Below are positions 59,599 through 64,000 of a stretch of 64,000 nucleotides of DNA, one piece after another. Below the pieces are notes generated by a model that was not told where the DNA came from, ran no database searches, and worked only from the letters and a program-made list of their open reading frames with translations. Source of the stretch: Thermosynechococcus sp. CL-1 (GTDB taxonomy: Bacteria; Cyanobacteriota; Cyanobacteriia; Thermosynechococcales; Thermosynechococcaceae); the NCBI RefSeq assembly GCF_008386235.1, contig NZ_CP040671.1:2358001-2422000 (forward strand), read 5' to 3'. Position numbers and translations under genes: made by a program. Each line of letters opens with the position of its first letter. Positions within the stretch are counted from its first letter, which is position 1.

Positions 59599-61410
59599 AT
59601 GGCCACGTTTCGCTCCATTCTGGGTTACTACCGCGCCTATCGGGGGATGGCGATCGCCAGTATTACCGCAGCTAGTCTCTGCGAACTGGTGGATTTGCTC
59701 GTGCCCTATGCCATTGGTCAAATTCTCAACCTGCTCTCGCAACAACCCCTCGATCCGCCAGTGGTGGCTATCGCCCATACGCTGCAAACATGGACGGGCT
59801 GGAACAATGCCTTTGGCGTCAATCTCACCGTTCTCGGCAGTATTGTCTTTTTGGCCACTGTGGTGCGTGCCCCAATTCAACCGTGGCTGGGGGTATGGTT
59901 CCACTGGTGGATTGCCTTGGCTGCCCGCCGCGACCACACTCGCAAAGCCGTCGAGAAAATCCTGACGCTGCCCCTAGAATTCTTTGAGGAAAATAACCCG
60001 GGTCGCATTGCCAACCGTGTTAGCAAAGGGATTTCCAACCATACGTGGAGCTATCCTGAGATTGCCGGCCAACTGATTCCCAAACTGGTACGGGTGCTGG
60101 GGATTGGCCTGATTGTCTGGTGGCTTGATTGGCCGATCGCCCTTGGACTGTTGCTCTCCTTTACAGTGATCTTGGTGCTGACCCTGCACACCCTACGGCG
60201 CATTATTCAAAAAGAAGAAATCCTCGACAGCCACATCGAAAGCACAGAAAGCCGCACCTCAGAAATCATTACCAATATCAAAACCGTCAAAGCCTTTGCC
60301 ACTGAAGCCCGTGAACTTGCTCGTCAACAGCAGCGTCTCGATCGCGAGTTCAAGATGGTCATTGACCGCATCCATCGCGGCTATATGCACCTGATTACTT
60401 GGCAGGGAACCGTAGTCCAGTTCTGTCTTTTCAGTTTGTTGGGGTTTTCCCTAGCGGCCACGATCGCCGGCCGGGTCTCCATTGGTCACTTTATTACGAT
60501 TTACACCCTTGCCAGTATGGCCTATGCCGAAATTACCCCCCTCTCGCAGGTGTCGGAGGTGTTTGCGCGCCGCTATGCCTCCATTTTGCGCTTCCATGAA
60601 TTTATGGAATTGCCCCCCGGTCGCGATGCCATTGATCTGGAGCAACAGGAGATTCCTAGCCTGAAGTTTTCGGGCAAAGTGGATTTTCAGCACGTTTGGT
60701 TTAGCTACACGCCGGGGCGTCCCATTCTGCGGGATATTAACTTACTCATTGAACCCTGCCAAACGGTGGCCTTGGTGGGGCGATCGGGTTCCGGGAAATC
60801 CACCCTGATCAAGCTTCTCTTTCGCTACTTCCAGCCGGATCAGGGGCAAATTCTCATTGATGGCCAAGATATTCAAACCCTCGATGTCCGCGCCTATCGC
60901 CGCCGGCTGGCCATTGTCCACCAAGAAGTGGATGTCTTTAATGGCACCCTCTGGGATAACCTCACCTATGCCAACCCCGAGGTCAGTGCCGACGCCGTCT
61001 ATGAGGCCTGTGCTATTGCGCGGGTGGATGAATTTGTGCAGCAGTTGCCCTTGGGCTATCGCACCATTGTCGGTGAACGGGGCTTGCGGCTTTCGGGGGG
61101 ACAGCGGCAGCGCCTAGGGATTGCCCGTGCCCTCTTAGCAGATCCCGATGTCCTGATTTTTGATGAGGCCACCTCAAGTCTCGACTATGAATCGGAGCGG
61201 GAAATTCAACTGGCCCTGCGCTCCATTACGGGTACTCGCACAATGATTGTGATTGCCCACCGCCTCAGTACGGTTCGGGATGCCAATCAAATTGTGGTCT
61301 TGGATCAAGGGACAATCCGTGAGCAGGGAGACCATGAGACACTCCTCGCCCAAGGGGGATTGTATGCCCATCTCTACTCGATTCAGCGCGATCGCGCCCC
61401 TCGTGCCTAA
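59599..61410 (+). CDS. ABC exporter, fused permease-ATPase
   Basis: The 603-residue half-transporter has six membrane helices (first near residues 15-40) with PLEFFEENNPGRIANRVSKGI and TVKAFATEARE in the coupling helices, then an ATPase domain with Walker A GRSGSGKST, the signature LSGGQRQRLGIARALL, Walker B VLIFDEATSSLD and the His switch IVIAHRLSTV. It resembles lipid/drug exporters of the MsbA/MDR type; no substrate is clear. The gene overlaps the convergent P-type ATPase gene by 4 nt. A 20-nt dyad lies in front of the ATG. Confidence 0.93.
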   Translation: MATFRSILGYYRAYRGMAIASITAASLCELVDLLVPYAIGQILNLLSQQPLDPPVVAIAHTLQTWTGWNNAFGVNLTVLGSIVFLATVVRAPIQPWLGVWFHWWIALAARRDHTRKAVEKILTLPLEFFEENNPGRIANRVSKGISNHTWSYPEIAGQLIPKLVRVLGIGLIVWWLDWPIALGLLLSFTVILVLTLHTLRRIIQKEEILDSHIESTESRTSEIITNIKTVKAFATEARELARQQQRLDREFKMVIDRIHRGYMHLITWQGTVVQFCLFSLLGFSLAATIAGRVSIGHFITIYTLASMAYAEITPLSQVSEVFARRYASILRFHEFMELPPGRDAIDLEQQEIPSLKFSGKVDFQHVWFSYTPGRPILRDINLLIEPCQTVALVGRSGSGKSTLIKLLFRYFQPDQGQILIDGQDIQTLDVRAYRRRLAIVHQEVDVFNGTLWDNLTYANPEVSADAVYEACAIARVDEFVQQLPLGYRTIVGERGLRLSGGQRQRLGIARALLADPDVLIFDEATSSLDYESEREIQLALRSITGTRTMIVIAHRLSTVRDANQIVVLDQGTIREQGDHETLLAQGGLYAHLYSIQRDRAPRA

Positions 61411-63887
61411 CTGAGATCCACACCAAGGAAGCGATCCAAGAGTCGATAGCGCCAAAAGCTGCGCAGGAAAATCACCCATAGCAAAACAATCAGTACAATC
61501 AATGCCCACAGCGACCACGAAAGGGGTTCCAACTCAGCCACTGCCCGTAGGGTCGGCGAAAAACTAATTGTCAAGAAGGCAGCCAGCAGGGCTAAAACCA
61601 CAGCAACATAACGCCAGTTGCCCACTAAAGGCGCACCGCCAACCCATGTGGGATGGGGAGGTTTGAGAAACAGGACTAAACAAAGGGAGGCCAGCATCAG
61701 GGTCGTCACCAAGGCCGTGCGGGCGATCGCCACACTCTGCCCTAGTTCTAAGAGCACCTCGCGGCCATTCAACAGCGTTGGATCAAAGCGTCCTTGGAGC
61801 AATGCCACAAGGGGCGTCAGTTCCCGTGCCAACACCCCCAAGTACATGAAAATGGCCAACAGTGCGAGGCTTAGGGTGGCGGGGATGACAAAGTGCAGCA
61901 ATGAACGAATCAGCGATCGATGGGGACGCGGCCCCGGCACTGCCCAAAAAGCCACCGCCAAGGTCGGCAGACCCACTCCCCATAGGGTTAGCAGGCTATT
62001 GTGCTTAATCAGCAGCGGAAAGGCGCGCCCTGCCATGACCGTGACTAGACAAAGCAAACTAAAGCTAAACACCCGCACCAGAAAGAGCTTCGTGACATCT
62101 TGAATGCCGTTGTAGATGCGCTGTCCCTCACGAAAGGCTGCTGGTAAGGCGGCAAAGGAATCCGCAAGCAATACAATATCAGCCACATTTCGGGTAATGG
62201 CACTGCCACTTTCCATGGCGATGCCCACATTGGCCTGCTTCAGGGACAGCACATCATTGACACCATCGCCAATCATGGCCACCTGATGCCCGAGGGCACG
62301 CAGTCGAGTCACGAGTTTCGCCTTTTGCTCGGGGGTAATGCGACCAAAAACCGTGGCTTTCTCGGCCATTTGATCAAAGCTAGGATCATCCATGGCGGCG
62401 AGTTCTGTGCCGGAGATGGCGATCGCCCCCGCATCGAGGCCGACTTGTTTACCGAGGGCAACCACCGTTTCCGCATGGTCACCGGAAATAATTTTGATTT
62501 GAATTCCAGCCTGTTGAAAGCGTTGCAAAACATCGCGGGATTGGGGTCGCAGGCGATCGCCCACCCAAATCACTGCTAAGGGTTCAAGATCTGGGGGCAA
62601 GAGGGGAGTCTCCTGCCGCTCATCCCATTGAGGATCACTGCAACTACGGGCAAAGAGAAGCACCCGCAATCCCTGCTGCCGTCCCCGCTGGAGTAATTCA
62701 GTCACCTCAGGGGAGAGGTCTTCAGCCTTGAAGAGGACATCCGGTGCCCCCAAAATAAATGCTTCTGAGTCATGCCACGCTGCGGCACTCCACTTGTAGG
62801 CGGAGGAAAAGGGAATTTCGAGGCGTAGGGGCTGGGGCCTGCCGTCAAAGGCCTCCGTGAGGGCAACAATGGTGCGGTTCGGAGCACTAACACTGGCGGT
62901 AAACGTGGCGAGAGCCGCTTTTGTCTTTTCCTCTGTATCAGTGAGGGCGTACCAGCTATGGAGTTCAAGGGCATTGGCCGTCAGTGTGCCCGTTTTATCA
63001 AGGCAGAGAATATCGACGCCACTGAGGGATTCAATGGCATTTACCTGCTGCACCAAGACATTGGCACGGGAGATACGCAGTGCCCCCAAGGCATAGGTGA
63101 GCGTAATTGTCAGATACAAGCCCACGGGGACAAGACCCGCCACCACTGCCGCCGTTTGCACACTCATTTGTAGGGTGGTCAGGCGTACCAATAGCGAGAG
63201 CAGCACCAATAGCCATAGGAAAACCGCCAGCGCCAGAATGACGCGGATAATCAGGTTAATTTCCCGTTGCAGGGGAGTGAGTTTGTGGTGGTGGGTTTTG
63301 GCGGCAGCAGTCAGTTGATGGGCGGTACTGGCTTCCCCCACCTGTTCGGCGACATAGGCAGCGGCACCGCGCACACAAAAGCTCCCGGAGTACAGGCGAT
63401 CGCCCGCTTGCTTGGAGATGAGATCCGACTCCCCTGTGAGCAAGGACTCATCCACTTGGATCTGTCCATCACCAACGACAGTGCCATCGGCAACGATTTG
63501 ATCCCCCGGCTCCAAAAGCAGAATATCCCCTTCTACGACTTCTGCAGGATCAATAATGGCCTCTTGGCGATCGCGCAGCACCTTGACACGGGGACGGGTG
63601 AGGAGGCTAATTTCATCCAACTGCCGTTTGGCGCGAATTTCCTGCAGGATGCTAATGATGGCATTGAGAAACACCACCACGATGATGGCGGCCACATCCC
63701 CCGGACGACCTAAAAAGAGCAAAATGACGCTAATAAAAGCAAAAACCCCATTGATAAACGTGAAGAGGTTTTCCCGCAAAATGTCGCCATAGGTGCGATT
63801 GCTTTCACTCGCTTGACGGTTAATGCAACCTCTGGCTTGCCGCTCCGCCACTTCCGCCGCTGTCAGACCCGTCAATGGTGCTGTCAT
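61407..63887 (-). CDS. P-type ATPase (CtpE-like cation pump)
   Basis: The 826-residue protein has actuator motif LTGESD, phosphorylation site DKTGTLT, GDGVNDVLS hinge and helices consistent with a P-type ATPase without N-terminal metal-binding domains. Helix M4 reads VAGLVPVGLYL; related CtpE and Ca2+-type pumps typically have PEGL here, so the acidic ion ligand is replaced by Val. Ion specificity is therefore uncertain. CtpE-type pumps have been linked to Ca2+ in mycobacteria. The ATG is 3 nt after a universal stress protein gene's stop, indicating an operon. Confidence 0.9.
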   Translation of the reverse strand: MTAPLTGLTAAEVAERQARGCINRQASESNRTYGDILRENLFTFINGVFAFISVILLFLGRPGDVAAIIVVVFLNAIISILQEIRAKRQLDEISLLTRPRVKVLRDRQEAIIDPAEVVEGDILLLEPGDQIVADGTVVGDGQIQVDESLLTGESDLISKQAGDRLYSGSFCVRGAAAYVAEQVGEASTAHQLTAAAKTHHHKLTPLQREINLIIRVILALAVFLWLLVLLSLLVRLTTLQMSVQTAAVVAGLVPVGLYLTITLTYALGALRISRANVLVQQVNAIESLSGVDILCLDKTGTLTANALELHSWYALTDTEEKTKAALATFTASVSAPNRTIVALTEAFDGRPQPLRLEIPFSSAYKWSAAAWHDSEAFILGAPDVLFKAEDLSPEVTELLQRGRQQGLRVLLFARSCSDPQWDERQETPLLPPDLEPLAVIWVGDRLRPQSRDVLQRFQQAGIQIKIISGDHAETVVALGKQVGLDAGAIAISGTELAAMDDPSFDQMAEKATVFGRITPEQKAKLVTRLRALGHQVAMIGDGVNDVLSLKQANVGIAMESGSAITRNVADIVLLADSFAALPAAFREGQRIYNGIQDVTKLFLVRVFSFSLLCLVTVMAGRAFPLLIKHNSLLTLWGVGLPTLAVAFWAVPGPRPHRSLIRSLLHFVIPATLSLALLAIFMYLGVLARELTPLVALLQGRFDPTLLNGREVLLELGQSVAIARTALVTTLMLASLCLVLFLKPPHPTWVGGAPLVGNWRYVAVVLALLAAFLTISFSPTLRAVAELEPLSWSLWALIVLIVLLWVIFLRSFWRYRLLDRFLGVDLS

Positions 63888-63890
63888 ACC

Positions 63891-64000
63891 CTAAGTTTCC
63901 GCTGACTTAACCACAAACACCGAACAGGGGGCATCCGCCACAACGGCGCCACTTACTGAGCCTTGCACAACCCGCTCAACCCCCGTGAGGCCGCGACTCC
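63891..64000 (-). CDS. Universal stress protein (UspA family), C-terminal part
   Basis: On the minus strand the frame entering from the window end reads SRGLTGVERVVQGSVSGAVV, ADAPCSVFVVKSAET and stops (TAG, 63891-63893). SRG-x9-GSVS-x-V with a following APCSVFVV is the UspA nucleotide-binding C-terminus. About 35 residues are visible. It lies 3 nt upstream of the P-type ATPase gene and is probably cotranscribed with it. Confidence 0.9.
   Translation of the reverse strand, partial: SRGLTGVERVVQGSVSGAVVADAPCSVFVVKSAET

Overview
The window reads as a stretch of chromosome from a thermophilic unicellular cyanobacterium, most likely Thermosynechococcus (T. elongatus/vestitus group). Support: an intact 38-residue PsbI that I recall as identical to the T. 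elongatus form, ChlP geranylgeranyl reductase, a class C flavodiiron protein, Ycf51, Tic20, CCB2/CCB4-type cytochrome b6f assembly protein, many cyanobacterial DUFs (DUF3119, DUF3086, DUF760, DUF2237, DUF3769), and very frequent GCGATCGC (HIP1) octamers. The species call is from memory of sequences, not from a search.

Layout. 1-4.9 kb: tail of a probable precorrin-8X methylmutase, rimM, infB and a Tat-exported amino-acid-binding lipoprotein, followed by a hairpin that may be an insertion-sequence scar. 5-15.6 kb: a small secreted protein, a non-catalytic M16 peptidase homologue, an FHA-PAS-PAS-GGDEF-EAL cyclic-di-GMP enzyme, a polyprenyl-phosphate sugar transferase, a b6f assembly factor, dxs and a ketoacyl synthase. 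15.7-24 kb: cutA followed 2 nt later by a single-frame fusion of a DarT DNA ADP-ribosyltransferase and a DarG macrodomain (the most unusual gene here), a DevC-like permease, a GH57 protein, a NYN-OST-HTH protein, birA and a proline-rich exported protein. 24-33 kb: DUF3119-DUF3086-plsY, argF, an orphan DppC-type permease, cobU, radA, an FKBP isomerase, secG, an acetyltransferase, a Ser/Thr kinase and a nucleoside-phosphorylase-like protein facing squalene synthase. 34-43.9 kb: tandem PTPS/QueD protein, MAPEG, sufU, ycf51, tRNA-Val(GAC), tRNA-Leu(UAG), flavodiiron protein, clpS, a TPR/M48-like pseudopeptidase, a RecB-type nuclease with an Fe-S cysteine pattern and a ribonuclease D-like exonuclease. 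44-54 kb: pmbA, deoC, DUF760, mutY, pgl, an LptD-like outer-membrane protein, psbI, tic20, clpP, egtD and an amino-acid permease, then an ISAs1 transposase remnant. 54.4-64 kb: rpsD, prfA, chlP, gpmI, an ABC exporter, a P-type ATPase and the tail of a universal stress protein.

The bulk is housekeeping and photosynthetic core genome with short intergenic gaps. Links between genes: DUF3119-DUF3086-plsY form an apparent operon; sufU and ycf51 overlap; egtD, clpP, an exported protein, tic20 and psbI lie on one strand in series; the universal stress protein and P-type ATPase are 3 nt apart. Accessory or decayed DNA is limited to the darTG fusion, which is AT-rich and HIP1-free, and two candidate mobile-element scars near 4.8 kb and 54.1 kb. 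No CRISPR array, rRNA, prophage or complete insertion sequence was seen.
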